From JBDFMH01 sp047238125 (GTDB taxonomy: Bacteria; Pseudomonadota; Alphaproteobacteria; Sphingomonadales; Sphingomonadaceae): 39,615 bases of DNA. This document shows positions 24,155 through 32,384 of the stretch, in pieces. Position numbers and translations under genes: made by a program. The notes under the pieces were generated by a model, which searched no databases, was not told the origin of the DNA, and saw nothing but the letters and a program-made list of their open reading frames with translations. The stretch's first letter is position 1. Every line of letters starts with the position of its first letter. The stretch is from contig NZ_JBDFMH010000003.1 in NCBI RefSeq assembly GCF_047238125.1, forward strand, positions 1 to 39,615. Direction: 5' to 3'.

Positions 24155-24179
24155 AGCCGCGTCGGCAGCCTGCAGCCCG

Positions 24180-24207
24180 TCTCCCGCAATCGACCGTTCG
24201 CGGGAGA
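24180..24207. other. Hairpin right of the transposon
   Basis: TCTCCCGC and GCGGGAGA form a perfect 8-bp stem with a 12-nt loop. No T run follows on either strand, so a terminator for the DUF2490 gene is possible but weak; it could also be part of the res region displaced by the transposon. Confidence 0.35.
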
Positions 24208-24264
24208 TACGGATCAATGCAGACCTCAGCCGGTTCGCGTATCCCTTCACGACGAGAGATCGCG

Positions 24265-24933
24265 TTAGAACTTGGCCGACAACCCCGTGGTCAGCGCGTG
24301 TTCCATCAGGTCGCGACCATCGCGGTTGAAGCGATATTGGTTCATGTAACCAACTTCCGCACTCACCCCTTTGGCCATTGGGAAGGACAGTGCGGCCGAA
24401 TTTCGCATCCGCTCGTGCCCGGCACGTTGACCAAAATTGGTGGTATTGAAGTTGAAATAGCTCTCGTGCGCGAGGCGAAACTTGAGCTTGTCGGTGAGTG
24501 GTATCGCATAGGAGACCTCCGGCCTGACACGATGGCCGACATCGCTGCCATCGCTTCTGAAGCGCTGCTCGAAGCGGACGCGGCCTGCCAGCTTACCCCG
24601 TCCCAGCGCAATGATCGGAAAGCTGATCTGCTGGCGCGGACGCCATTCGGTGTTGCTGACCCGATCGTTGCTGACCGCGACCACGCGGTTCACGCCGCCC
24701 GTCAGCATTACGCCCTTGGCAATCTTGACGCTGATTACGCCGCTATACTGACTTTCATAAAGCCCGCTCAGATCATCGCTGAGACGCTGGTTGGTCTCGA
24801 GCTCCAGCTCGACGCCTTCGGACAGCTCGGTTGAGGCGCCGAGCTTCACCCACAGTTGCTCGTCCTGAGTCTGGGCGAGCGCTGGTGTGGCTGCGGAGCT
24901 GAGGGCAAGGGCGGAGATGAACGGCAAACGCAC
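24265..24933 (-). CDS. DUF2490 family outer-membrane-like protein
   Basis: A 222-aa protein with a signal peptide (MRLPFISALALSSAATPALAQ) and alternating beta-strand pattern. The DUF2490 features ELETNQRLSDDLSGLYESQY, VNRVVAVSNDR, LAGRVRFEQRF and a C-terminal aromatic residue (LSAKF) suit a small outer-membrane barrel. The start is GTG at 24933, with AGGAG further upstream than usual. It faces the transposon. Function is unknown. Confidence 0.85.
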   Translation of the reverse strand: MRLPFISALALSSAATPALAQTQDEQLWVKLGASTELSEGVELELETNQRLSDDLSGLYESQYSGVISVKIAKGVMLTGGVNRVVAVSNDRVSNTEWRPRQQISFPIIALGRGKLAGRVRFEQRFRSDGSDVGHRVRPEVSYAIPLTDKLKFRLAHESYFNFNTTNFGQRAGHERMRNSAALSFPMAKGVSAEVGYMNQYRFNRDGRDLMEHALTTGLSAKF

Positions 24934-25165
24934 AGGGCCTAATATCTCCTAGGTGCAAGGTGCGCGACGATGACCCGATCCTTTCACAAACGGTGGTCGG
25001 ACTGTCGACCCTTTCGGAATAGCTTCAGGCCAGGTTGCGGACGCCTTGCCCGCTTCCGCCCGAGGCCTTTTGATTCTGGACAGCCGAGACTCGGAACGGA
25101 AACCGATAACAGCGGCTAGGCTGGCGGAGGACAGACACCATATTCGTGTCCTGTGAGGGCGAGGC

Positions 25166-25396
25166 ATGCTGAAAGTCGGAGACGGAGTGTTCGCAAGCGA
25201 ACTCGTGGCCTGCATCGCCGACGCACGTGATCCGACCGTCCACGAGCTTTTCACGATTGCCCGGCAAGTCTGGATGGAGGGCGCGGCCGAACGTTTTGCC
25301 TCTGGGTGGGAGCATTTGTCATCCGCAGATCCCGGTCGGCTGATGGCGCTCCGCGTCGCCCAAGCCGCGTTATGCGGGAGTCCAGAAGCACAGTAG
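25166..25396 (+). CDS. Small hypothetical protein
   Basis: A 76-aa open frame from ATG with a GAGGGCGAGG purine run before it. It predicts a soluble, mostly helical protein (LVACIADARDPTVHELFTIA, ALRVAQAALC). It stands alone on the plus strand between minus-strand genes and is not recognised. Confidence 0.4.
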   Translation: MLKVGDGVFASELVACIADARDPTVHELFTIARQVWMEGAAERFASGWEHLSSADPGRLMALRVAQAALCGSPEAQ

Positions 25397-25473
25397 TATT
25401 GGCTCTCCGTCCAAAGGATGGCTGCTCGCTGCCATCAAGCAGCGGTTTTTTTGCGGCTAACCAATCTCGTGGC

Positions 25474-25824
25474 TCAGCGCCTGAACAAGCCGCCGAGAAA
25501 GCCGCCGTGGTGTCCACCGCCGTGATGGCCTCCATGATGGCCTCCATGATGGCCGTCATATCCTCCGCCCCAGGGGCCTGACTGACCATAGCCGGGCGTG
25601 ACCATTCCGGACGATCCGGGCTGGGGCGGGGCCGTATCCTTCTGATAAGCCATGTTGCGCTCGATGATTTTGTCGAGTTCGCCACGGTCGAGCCACACGC
25701 CCCGGCACTGCGGACAATAGTCGATCTCGATGCCTTGGCGCTCGGCGAGCACAAGGTCGACCTTGCATGTCGGGCACAACATGCCTGCCGGACGCTCAGA
25801 TGAGGAAGCAACGCTCTCGTTCAC
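25474..25824 (-). CDS. TFIIB-type zinc-ribbon protein with His/Gly tail
   Basis: A 116-aa protein. The zf-TFIIB domain has the two knuckles CPTC (LCPTCKVDL) and CPQC (YCPQCRGVWLDRGELDKII). The C-terminus carries a His/Gly repeat region (GHHGGHHGGHHGGGHHGG) and ends FLGGLFRR. GTG at 25824 is chosen because AGGAGAAG lies 4 nt upstream; starts at 25872 and 25782 are open as well. The tail can bind soft or borderline metals such as Ni, Cu or Zn. The role is not known. Confidence 0.85.
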   Translation of the reverse strand: MNESVASSSERPAGMLCPTCKVDLVLAERQGIEIDYCPQCRGVWLDRGELDKIIERNMAYQKDTAPPQPGSSGMVTPGYGQSGPWGGGYDGHHGGHHGGHHGGGHHGGFLGGLFRR

Positions 25825-25890
25825 CAAACTTCTCCTGTCGATTCGCGACACGAGCAACACTCCGCCGGACACGGAGTGTCGCTCTCGGCT

Positions 25891-26187
25891 TCACCAGCCG
25901 CGATATCCGCGACGATATCCGTGCTCCCGCCGTTCGGCCCGGCGCATCTCCCGGCGCTCGTGCCGGTAGCCGCGGTCGTTATACCCAGATCGCCGGCCGC
26001 CATGATCGCTGTAATAGGCTCCACCGTTCCAGCGTTGACCATCGCCATACCCGCCACCATACCCCCGAGCCACGTGTCCGCCGGCGCGGTACGAGCCCTG
26101 GCCATAATAACCGCCATAGGACTGCGCCATCGCCGCGGGCGCACCGAACATGAGGGCGGCCGCTGCAACAATCAAAAAGCGTTTCAT
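25891..26187 (-). CDS. Secreted Gly/Tyr/Arg-rich small protein
   Basis: A 98-aa protein with a clear signal peptide (MKRFLIVAAAALMFGAPAAMAQ). The mature part is a Gly/Tyr-rich stretch (SYGGYYGQGSYRAGGH) followed by an Arg/Glu-rich end (HERREMRRAERREHGYRRGY). This composition is typical of small periplasmic proteins of sphingomonads. ATG at 26187 follows GAGAAGGATC. Function is unknown. Confidence 0.8.
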   Translation of the reverse strand: MKRFLIVAAAALMFGAPAAMAQSYGGYYGQGSYRAGGHVARGYGGGYGDGQRWNGGAYYSDHGGRRSGYNDRGYRHERREMRRAERREHGYRRGYRGW

Positions 26188-26299
26188 GATCCTTCTCCCG
26201 AGGTGCGGCAGGGGCCGCACCATGAAGAGGGCTATTAGCGGTCCCTGGCTGAACCAGCCGGAAATGGGGTTGGCAGGCCCGGTTAAGTTTCGAGGGGCC

Positions 26300-26728
26300 T
26301 TAATGGTGCCCGCCGCCATGTCCTCCACCGTGGTGTCCGCCACCGAAGTGACCGCCACGGTAGCCATGCCCAAACGAGCCGATGCCGATCCCAACGCCAA
26401 ACGACCCGTAATAGGGCCGGCGATAGCCGCCCCAAGGATAATACCCGCGTCCGTAGCTGGCCTCGTTCACGGCGATGACGCACGTCGGGGAAGTCGATAT
26501 GCGAGGCGGCGCGTCGGTTTGAGGCTCGCTCCTCGGCGCCACCGCCTGCGGCGTTGCCCCCGCCGCATCACCCGGACCCACCGCAATAGGCTGCGCGACG
26601 ATCGCTCCCGGAGTCGTGCAAGGGACCCGGTAATAGGTATAGCGGCTTGCCGAGGGACCGGTAGCGCAGCCGCCGAGCACCACCAACGGGAGAATGGCTA
26701 ATACCGCGCGTGACGCTCGCATGACCAT
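26300..26728 (-). CDS. Lipoprotein with VPC-TPGA motif and His/Gly tail
   Basis: A 142-aa protein from ATG 26728 (GGAGGT 8 nt upstream). The signal peptide ends in the lipobox VLGGC, so it is a substrate for Lgt. The mature part has YYRVPCTTPGAIVAQPI, then an Ala/Pro linker, PTCVIAVNE, and a C-terminal Gly/His-rich tail (GGHFGGGHHGGGHGGGHH). The VPCxTPGA and CVI motifs recur in the lipoprotein at 27758-28024. Confidence 0.8.
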   Translation of the reverse strand: MVMRASRAVLAILPLVVLGGCATGPSASRYTYYRVPCTTPGAIVAQPIAVGPGDAAGATPQAVAPRSEPQTDAPPRISTSPTCVIAVNEASYGRGYYPWGGYRRPYYGSFGVGIGIGSFGHGYRGGHFGGGHHGGGHGGGHH

Positions 26729-26874
26729 GGCGACGCACCTCCAATCGACCGCATGGCGCGACACTAGATTGGTCGTCTACCGCCGATGTCGTAAAGGACC
26801 AAGAGCAGACGATAGACCTATTCAGTGGCCGTTCAAGTACCTTCGGTACCATCCCTAAAGTGGAGACAAATGCC

Positions 26875-27210
26875 ATGTTATCGGCAACGATGCCGGCTTT
26901 AAGAATGGCGGCGGTATTAACAGCGGCATTGATGGCGTTTGCCCCCGCCACAGCGCAGCAAAGCAGCGGGCAGCCACGCCTTCGATCCGAGCAGGTGGTC
27001 ACAGATGCACGGCCGCAGCCTGTTGCGCCAACCCTGCCCCGCTCCTCACCGCGGCCGAGCGGTCATGCCTTGCTCGACTTTCGGTATCGGCCGTATGACA
27101 CGAGCGGGGCGGCGAGCACGGCAGCTCACCCGGCCTATGAGACCGCTGGCGCGGTCGCCGGCGGCAACTATGCTTTCGGTCATGTGGGCGCCCGGCGGGT
27201 CGGCCATTGA
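26875..27210 (+). CDS. Small secreted hypothetical protein
   Basis: A 111-aa protein with a signal peptide (LRMAAVLTAALMAFAPATAQ) and a low-complexity mature part rich in Pro, Ala and Gly (LLDFRYRPYDTSGAAST, then GNYAFGHVGARRVGH). ATG at 26875 is used; an in-frame GTG at 26860 is possible. It begins a short plus-strand run of envelope genes. Not recognised. Confidence 0.65.
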   Translation: MLSATMPALRMAAVLTAALMAFAPATAQQSSGQPRLRSEQVVTDARPQPVAPTLPRSSPRPSGHALLDFRYRPYDTSGAASTAAHPAYETAGAVAGGNYAFGHVGARRVGH

Positions 27211-27259
27211 TCAGCCGTCGACAGAATCGGCGTTGCGCCGCGAGGGTGGAGATGCCGTG

Positions 27260-27625
27260 ATGAATGTTGGGCGAGTACGACGCATCCTGCTCATCGGCCT
27301 GCTGACGGGGTTTGTCGCGGCGTGCGACCGGTCACAGGATCAAGCGGGGCAGAATTTCCAGCCGCCCGAGCCAACGATCCAGATGCCGCCCTCGATCGCG
27401 GCAAGCCATACCTTTCGTTGCAAGGACAACAGTCTTGTCTATGTCGACTTCTTCAGTGATCGCGTGACGGCCTCGCTGCGTACTGAGAAAAGCGGGCCGC
27501 CCATTCGCCTGGTTGCACCCGCCAAAGGCGAGCCCTTCACGGGCGAAGGCTATGTCCTCGTCGGCAGCGACACCTCGATCACCTTGAGCAAGCCGGGCAC
27601 CGCCAGCCAGGCGTGCAAGGCCTGA
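27260..27625 (+). CDS. MliC-like lipoprotein
   Basis: A 121-aa lipoprotein with lipobox FVAAC. The mature domain resembles MliC/PliC lysozyme inhibitors: HTFRCKDNSLVYVDFFSDRV, GEPFTGEGYVLVGSDTSITL and a final Cys (SQACKA), which would pair with the Cys of FRCK. ATG at 27260 follows GGAG at 8 nt. The exact specificity cannot be told from the sequence. Confidence 0.75.
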   Translation: MNVGRVRRILLIGLLTGFVAACDRSQDQAGQNFQPPEPTIQMPPSIAASHTFRCKDNSLVYVDFFSDRVTASLRTEKSGPPIRLVAPAKGEPFTGEGYVLVGSDTSITLSKPGTASQACKA

Positions 27626-27757
27626 CCTGATCGCGAACACTTCAACCATCGCTCACAATTCGATCTCGGGTCGCTAACAAGGCACAATTTGGGTTGCAAA
27701 TACAGTCGAAGCCATAGTTGATGAACTTCGCCCCTGACGGGTCGGGAAGGTAAGCTC

Positions 27758-28024
27758 ATGGCAAGACGGGTCTGGCAATCAGCGGTTCTCAGCATCGGCG
27801 CGTTGGGATCGCTTGCGGGTTGCATGTTTCCGGGGACGAACACGCGACCGGCTGCGCCGTCCGTCTACTTGCACGTTCCCTGCAACACTCCGGGGGCTCG
27901 CATCGAACGATCGATCAATGCCGAACCGAGCGCAAGCGGAGCCAGCGAGGCAACGAATGCAGGTAGTGCAACGACTAAACAGACGGATAAATGCGTCATT
28001 GAACGTCAATCTTCTAGTCATTGA
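27758..28024 (+). CDS. Small lipoprotein, paralogue of 26300-26728
   Basis: An 88-aa protein with lipobox SLAGC. The mature part carries VYLHVPCNTPGARIERSI and ends TDKCVIERQSSSH. Both blocks match the larger lipoprotein on the other strand (YYRVPCTTPGAIVAQPI and PTCVIAVNE), but the His/Gly tail is missing here. The two cysteines may form a disulfide or bind metal. Confidence 0.75.
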   Translation: MARRVWQSAVLSIGALGSLAGCMFPGTNTRPAAPSVYLHVPCNTPGARIERSINAEPSASGASEATNAGSATTKQTDKCVIERQSSSH

Positions 28025-28443
28025 GGCTAACCCGTGGGGTTGGCCACTGGCATCGGCCAGCCTCTGGGCATGCCAAAGTATTGGAGCGGGGTCGATGACA
28101 CGGCGTCGCCATGTGCGTTGGTGGGAACCGATTTTGCCTGCGGGGGCCTGAATCCTAGCGTCAAAGCTTGTAAACCTCGCGCCGCAGGGGCTATTACATT
28201 TCCCGTTCCACCTGCCCGCCATCGTCTTTCCGCTGATCCGGTAACCTGGGCACCTGTCAAACACTTCAAGAATGGTGTCGTACACCCACCGGCGTCTTGG
28301 CGCGGGGCTCGGAGCGAGTACGTGCGAACTCGTACCGTTCCTTGTGATTGCCAAGCAGGCGATCAAGGAGATTGGAGCTAGGCCTCCTCATTGCTGCGCC
28401 GAGCGAGCTTGGACCTGCTTAATGGGCCATTCGGGTGCCTCTT
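28025..28443. other. Non-coding or decayed stretch
   Basis: Open frames cross this region on both strands, but none has a convincing start site or a family I recognise. It lies between the converging lipoprotein and TolC-like genes. Confidence 0.4.
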
Positions 28444-29868
28444 TTACGATGGTCCTGAACTCTCGTTTGCGGCCGTGGTGCTGCCTGCCGCTTCGTCTAC
28501 AGGACCGTAGCTTCCGCCGGGCAAGCGGGGCGCGTGGTCACCCAAGCGGGGCGCGAATAGTTCGTCGCCGAACAAACCGAGGTCACGCGCCTCCGCGCGC
28601 CCCGTAGCGGCCAGCAAAGCGAAGCCTGCGACATAGGCGTCGCGCTGCGCGGTCACGAGTTGGACCCGGCTGTTCAGCAGCTCCTGCTCGGCATTGAGGA
28701 CCTCGAGCACGGTGCGATTGCCAACACTGTTCTCCGCTCGTACGCCTTCCACCGCCAGTTCATTTGCTGATACGGCGGACTGGGACGATCTGACCACAGC
28801 CAGAGTGGCGCGATGCCGCAGAAACGCCGCTCGCGTATCCGCAACGACGCGCCGTTCCACGAACACGATCTGTTCGAGTGCCTGGCTGGACAGCGCTTGC
28901 GCGCGGCGGACCTGCGCTGCTGGGAGGCCGCCTTGATAGAGCGGGATCGTCGCCGATAGACCGACAGTGGCCGTGCGCTGCGCTTGCAGGAACGTCCGCC
29001 CTGGGATCGTGCTGACCAGCGAGCCGAGATAGTTGTTGTAGTTCCCCGAAGCGACCGCCGACAGACGCGGCAGCCGTGCCGCCGCCGCCACCCGGACATC
29101 GTAGCCGGCTGCCTTGGCATCAGCCTGGGCGGCTAGAAGCTGGGGATTGCGGTCGAGCGCGGTCGCGAGCGCATCTTGTGCAGTCCCGGGCAGGTTCGGC
29201 AACTCGGGCGGCTGCTCGAGGTCGCGCGCTGGCACGCCTACGAAGCGGAGATAGTTCTCGAGGCTGGCGCCGAGCTGCGCTTCGGCGAGCTCGAGCTGGC
29301 CGCGGGCGAGCTCCAGGCGTGCCTCGGATTGGGCGACGTCGGTGCGTGTGAGGTCGCCAATTTCGAAGCGGTCGCGGGATGCCTGTAAATTGGTCTCAAG
29401 CACGCGCACGTTCTGACGATTAAGGTCGACAGTGGCGCTGTCGCGGATGACGTCCATGTAAACCGAGACGATTGCGGTGAAGACGTCGGCCTCGGTGCCT
29501 CGCAACGTTTCCCGCCCGGCTTCGACGCGCGCGTCAGCCGCCTTGATCCCGTTGCGAACGCGGCCACCCTGGTAGATCGGCAGCGAAACGTTCGCCGACG
29601 CGTTGGTCGCCCGCAAAGGAGCCGAGAAGCTGTTGGCCGAGCGGACGACGAATTCCTGATAGTCCGCCGTGGCGCTCACTGTCGGCCGTGCCCCGGCCTT
29701 CGCAATCGGCACACCCTCGTCGGTCGCCCTGAGGCCTGCCCTCGCCGCGGTGAGTGATGGATTTGTCCGGTAGGCGATCATGAGCGCTTCACGCAGCGTT
29801 TCGGCGCGAGCAGTGGCGCCCGCAGCGATGAACGCCGACGCAACCGTCAGAACACCGGTCAACCGCAT
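28444..29868 (-). CDS. TolC-family outer-membrane channel
   Basis: A 474-aa protein with a signal peptide (MRLTGVLTVASAFIAAGATARA) and two TolC repeats: ETLREALMIAYRTNPSLTAARAGLRAT in the first, DALATALDRNPQLLAAQADAKAAGYDV in the second. The helix-turn motifs SLPIYQGGRVRNGIKAA and ATIPLYQGGLPAAQVRRA mark each repeat, and NSVGNRTVLEVLNAEQELL is typical. ATG at 29868 follows GAGGAGG at 8 nt; the frame is open further to 30033 without support. No RND, ABC or MFP partner is in the window, so it must pair with chromosomal pumps. Confidence 0.92.
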   Translation of the reverse strand: MRLTGVLTVASAFIAAGATARAETLREALMIAYRTNPSLTAARAGLRATDEGVPIAKAGARPTVSATADYQEFVVRSANSFSAPLRATNASANVSLPIYQGGRVRNGIKAADARVEAGRETLRGTEADVFTAIVSVYMDVIRDSATVDLNRQNVRVLETNLQASRDRFEIGDLTRTDVAQSEARLELARGQLELAEAQLGASLENYLRFVGVPARDLEQPPELPNLPGTAQDALATALDRNPQLLAAQADAKAAGYDVRVAAAARLPRLSAVASGNYNNYLGSLVSTIPGRTFLQAQRTATVGLSATIPLYQGGLPAAQVRRAQALSSQALEQIVFVERRVVADTRAAFLRHRATLAVVRSSQSAVSANELAVEGVRAENSVGNRTVLEVLNAEQELLNSRVQLVTAQRDAYVAGFALLAATGRAEARDLGLFGDELFAPRLGDHAPRLPGGSYGPVDEAAGSTTAANESSGPS

Positions 29869-30284
29869 GATGAGCGCCTCCTCACGAAACCCACAGGTAA
29901 GCGGGGCGAACAACGCGCTCGCTTTATCGCGGTGGCTCCGCCTCCCGCCATCCCACCGGCGGCTAGTGCGCTTTCGAGGGAGAAGGTGGACGCTGGATGC
30001 CGCAGCCAGCACGGCCGCGATGATACGATACATGAAACATGGCTCCTGATTTCCAACGTCTCGCGGGTGCGCTCGTCGCGTTCACGATTGCCTTCAAGCT
30101 CTGGCTTCAGAGTCCTGCCTCGATTTTGGCATCCGCGCCAGCTTGCAGGTGGGGTCGGGATGACGATGCCAGAACACCCGCGCACAAAGATGACCTTGCG
30201 GCGGCCGCGGAACACAAGGTCCGGACTGCCGGGAAGGCACTTGCCATAATGCCATATGCACCCCCTCTATCGAGCGCTGTATGC
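29869..30284. other. Upstream region of the TolC-like gene, no supported gene
   Basis: The open frames here are weak. One on the minus strand (ATG 30033) has AGGAGC upstream and a short hydrophobic start (MYRIIAAVLAAASSVH) and joins the tolC-like frame, but the strong ribosome binding site and signal peptide at 29868 speak against it. Promoters for the TolC-like gene should be here. Confidence 0.4.
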
Positions 30285-30329
30285 TCCCACGCGTAGGCTT
30301 TTTTCAACAGCTTCGGCCGGTTGTGACAC
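30285..30329. repeat. Imperfect repeat shared with 3784-3826 (right copy)
   Basis: TCCCACG, AGGC, TTTTTCAACAG, CGGTT and TGACAC occur in order. This is the reverse complement of the left copy with several substitutions. After it, GGTT-TGACAC-TAC and AGCTAA blocks recall the Tn3-like end at 3736-3772. Confidence 0.6.
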
Positions 30330-30342
30330 TACGCTTGCGCAA

Positions 30343-30696
30343 TCACGGAGCTAATGCCTCGAGGATGCCACACTCAGCGACGGTGCCGTGGCCGCATCGG
30401 TCGATGATGATGCTTTCGAGTTCACGGCTCAGCGCGAACAGGTCGGCAGTCTTTCTCTCGATGGCTGTCCGGTGCTCGCGCGCAATCTTCTCAACCCCAG
30501 CGCACGATCGATTGCTGCAGTCAGCCAAGCTCAAAAGCTCGCGGATGTGGTCGGGGCTGAATCCCAAATCGCAGGGGTGGCGAATGAAAGATAGCCGCGA
30601 AGGTGGCTCGCATCATAGGTGCGGTAGTTCCCTCGGTACGCGCCGGCGCGGGTAACAGAACGTTTTCTCATTATACCGGACCGTCTGCACCTTCAT
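30343..30696 (-). pseudogene. Decayed MerR-family regulator
   Basis: Pieces of one MerR protein lie in different frames: MKVQTVRYNEKTFCYPRRR (after ATG 30696), then GNYRTYDASHLR in a second frame, then LSFIRHPCDLGFSPDHIREL and the rest to the stop in a third, including ADCSNRSC and ECGILEAL. At least two frameshifts are needed, one looking like a lost C in the CGCGGC at the HLR/RL position. The N-terminal helix-turn-helix start is missing. The gene lies downstream of the copper protein gene on the same strand. Confidence 0.8.
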
Positions 30697-30784
30697 GCCG
30701 TCATCGGCGCCGCTCGCTCGACTCCCGGCCTCGGTGATATGGGGAGCACGGGCGACGTTCGCCGCCGCCCGTGCAATAATCTGG

Positions 30785-31117
30785 CTAAGCGGCCATTTTC
30801 TCGCAAGCATCGGCGCACCGGCGGCACGCGGCGGCGCAATCCTCCATGCCCTCGAGTTGTTCGCAGCTCGCCGCGCACGCTCGGCAAATCTCAGCGCACT
30901 CACGGCAGATATGGGCATGATGCTCGGATTTGCGCGCCATGAAGTCGATCGCAACGCTGCAAATCTGAGCGCAGTCCAGCATCAGCTTCATATGCTGGGG
31001 CTCGGCGTGTCGCCCGCCCGCCTCGAGGCAGTGGTTCATCGCCATGTGGAGGCAGGTGATGTGGCACTCGTGACAGGCGTCCAGGCACTCCTTCATCTCA
31101 GGGTCGATCTGATGCAT
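30785..31117 (-). CDS. Cys-rich four-helix-bundle copper-binding protein
   Basis: A 110-aa protein with at least 13 Cys in CxxxC/CxxC patterns (CLDACHECHITC, CAQIC, CRECAEICRACAASC, CAAACRRCADAC) plus many His and Met. This is the DUF326/Csp-type bundle, which stores or buffers Cu(I). There is no signal peptide, so the cytosolic Csp3-like type is likely. ATG at 31117 follows GGAAGGA. It diverges from the peroxiredoxin gene, with a MerR-type operator between them. Confidence 0.9.
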   Translation of the reverse strand: MHQIDPEMKECLDACHECHITCLHMAMNHCLEAGGRHAEPQHMKLMLDCAQICSVAIDFMARKSEHHAHICRECAEICRACAASCEQLEGMEDCAAACRRCADACEKMAA

Positions 31118-31226
31118 CGTCTTTCCTTCCATTTCGCCCCGCTCCCCTCCTAGATACGCGGCTCTTGGCGTTCCCCCCTCGCTGGGTATCCTTCGAATTG
31201 CACTGATTGTCGCAAATGCCTCTTGA

Positions 31227-31245
31227 ACCTATAGTAGGTATAGGT
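31227..31245. promoter_or_regulatory. MerR-type operator between csp-like and peroxiredoxin genes
   Basis: ACCTATAGTAGGTATAGGT has perfect 7-bp inverted arms (ACCTATA/TATAGGT) around a 5-bp centre. TTGAAC at 31224-31229 could be the -35 box, with the palindrome in the long spacer, as in MerR-controlled promoters. A similar site stands at 32385-32399. Confidence 0.7.
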
Positions 31246-31287
31246 GGCATGTCTAAGCCAGCGGATTTCGATGGCAAGGAGCGGATG

Positions 31288-31923
31288 ATGACCCTTCAAC
31301 TCGGTGACACAGCGCCCGATTTTTCGGCGGAGACGACGGATGGACCGATCCATTTCCATGAATGGGTAGGCGACAGTTGGGCGGTGCTCTTCTCGCACCC
31401 GAAGGATTTTACGCCGGTCTGCACCACCGAACTCGGGGAGGTCGCGCGTCTCAAACCCGAATTCGACAAGCGCAACGCGAAGGTCATCGGCCTGAGCGTC
31501 GACCCGCTGGACGATCACCATGCCTGGATTGGTGACATCGCCGAGACGCAGGGCCACGCGCTCAATTTCCCGCTGATCGCCGATCCGGACCGCAAGATCG
31601 CGGAACTCTATGGCATGATCCACCCCAAGGCGAACGACACGCTCACCGTTCGCTCCGTTTTCATCATCGGCCCCGACAAGAAGCTGAAGCTCAGCATTAC
31701 CTATCCTGCCAGCACGGGCCGGAACTTCGAGGAGATTCTCCGCACGATCGACTCGCTGCAGCTGACCGCCAAGCACAGCGTGGCGACACCGGTGAACTGG
31801 CGGCACGGCGAGGATGTCATCATTGCGCCTTCGCTCAACGACGAGCAGGCACGAGAGAAATTCCCGGGCGGCTGGAAGACGCTGAAGCCTTATCTGCGCA
31901 TCACGACGCAGCCACAAGACTGA
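31288..31923 (+). CDS. 1-Cys peroxiredoxin (Prx6 type)
   Basis: A 211-aa peroxidase of the AhpC/Prx6 group. The peroxidatic cysteine is C45 in HPKDFTPVCTTE, and the Prx6-type C-terminal part has PVNWRHGEDVIIAP and FPGGWKTLKPYLRIT. It reduces peroxides, with thiols as electron donors. ATG at 31288 (GGAG 6 nt upstream) fits the usual family start (MTLQLGDTAPDF); the open frame starting at 31207 would run through the MerR operator. Confidence 0.92.
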   Translation: MTLQLGDTAPDFSAETTDGPIHFHEWVGDSWAVLFSHPKDFTPVCTTELGEVARLKPEFDKRNAKVIGLSVDPLDDHHAWIGDIAETQGHALNFPLIADPDRKIAELYGMIHPKANDTLTVRSVFIIGPDKKLKLSITYPASTGRNFEEILRTIDSLQLTAKHSVATPVNWRHGEDVIIAPSLNDEQAREKFPGGWKTLKPYLRITTQPQD

Positions 31924-31951
31924 CGGAAGCTTGGTGGGGACACCATCGCCG

Positions 31952-32371
31952 TCAGTGAGTTGCCTCCGGCTCGAACCGCAGGGCGTCGAGCACGCGGCAA
32001 TCCTCGATGGTTGTACGCCCGCACTCGCCCAACAGACATTCGAGCGTCTGTTCGAGCGCCTTGAGGTCTTTGATCTTGCCGCGCACCTCTTGAAGACGGG
32101 TAGCGGTGATCCTGTCGATATCGGCGCAAGGGGCTGCCTGCGACCGCTCGGAAAGCACCAGCAGGCTACGCACCGCATCAAGGGGGAAGCCGAGTTCCCG
32201 GGCCTTGCGAATGAAGGTCAGACGATCGAGGTGACCATGGTCATATATTCGATGCCCCCCCGTGCTCCTTGCAGGTTCGGGCAGCATCCCAATTCGCTCA
32301 TAATAGCGGATGGTGACTACACGGCAGCCCGTCAGACGGGCAAGCTCGCCGATAGGAAAAAACTGCTGCAT
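31952..32371 (-). CDS. Heavy-metal-responsive MerR-family regulator
   Basis: A 139-aa regulator. The N-terminal helix-turn-helix is FFPIGELARLTGCRVVTIRYYERIGML, followed by a dimerisation helix and a C-terminal metal loop with CLLGECGRTTIEDC. Cysteines C82, C117 and C125 match the positions of metal ligands in CadR/PbrR/ZntR-like sensors (one Cys before the long helix, two in the loop), so a divalent soft metal (Cd, Pb, Zn, Co) is likely. It diverges from the CDF transporter and shares an operator with it. A second copy of the operator lies at 31227. Confidence 0.9.
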   Translation of the reverse strand: MQQFFPIGELARLTGCRVVTIRYYERIGMLPEPARSTGGHRIYDHGHLDRLTFIRKARELGFPLDAVRSLLVLSERSQAAPCADIDRITATRLQEVRGKIKDLKALEQTLECLLGECGRTTIEDCRVLDALRFEPEATH

Positions 32372-32384
32372 GCGCCTCTTGTAT

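Noticed and set aside
28034..28381. 115-codon plus-strand open frame after the small lipoprotein
   Set aside because: There is no family match, no ribosome binding site and an uneven composition; kept as unassigned DNA.
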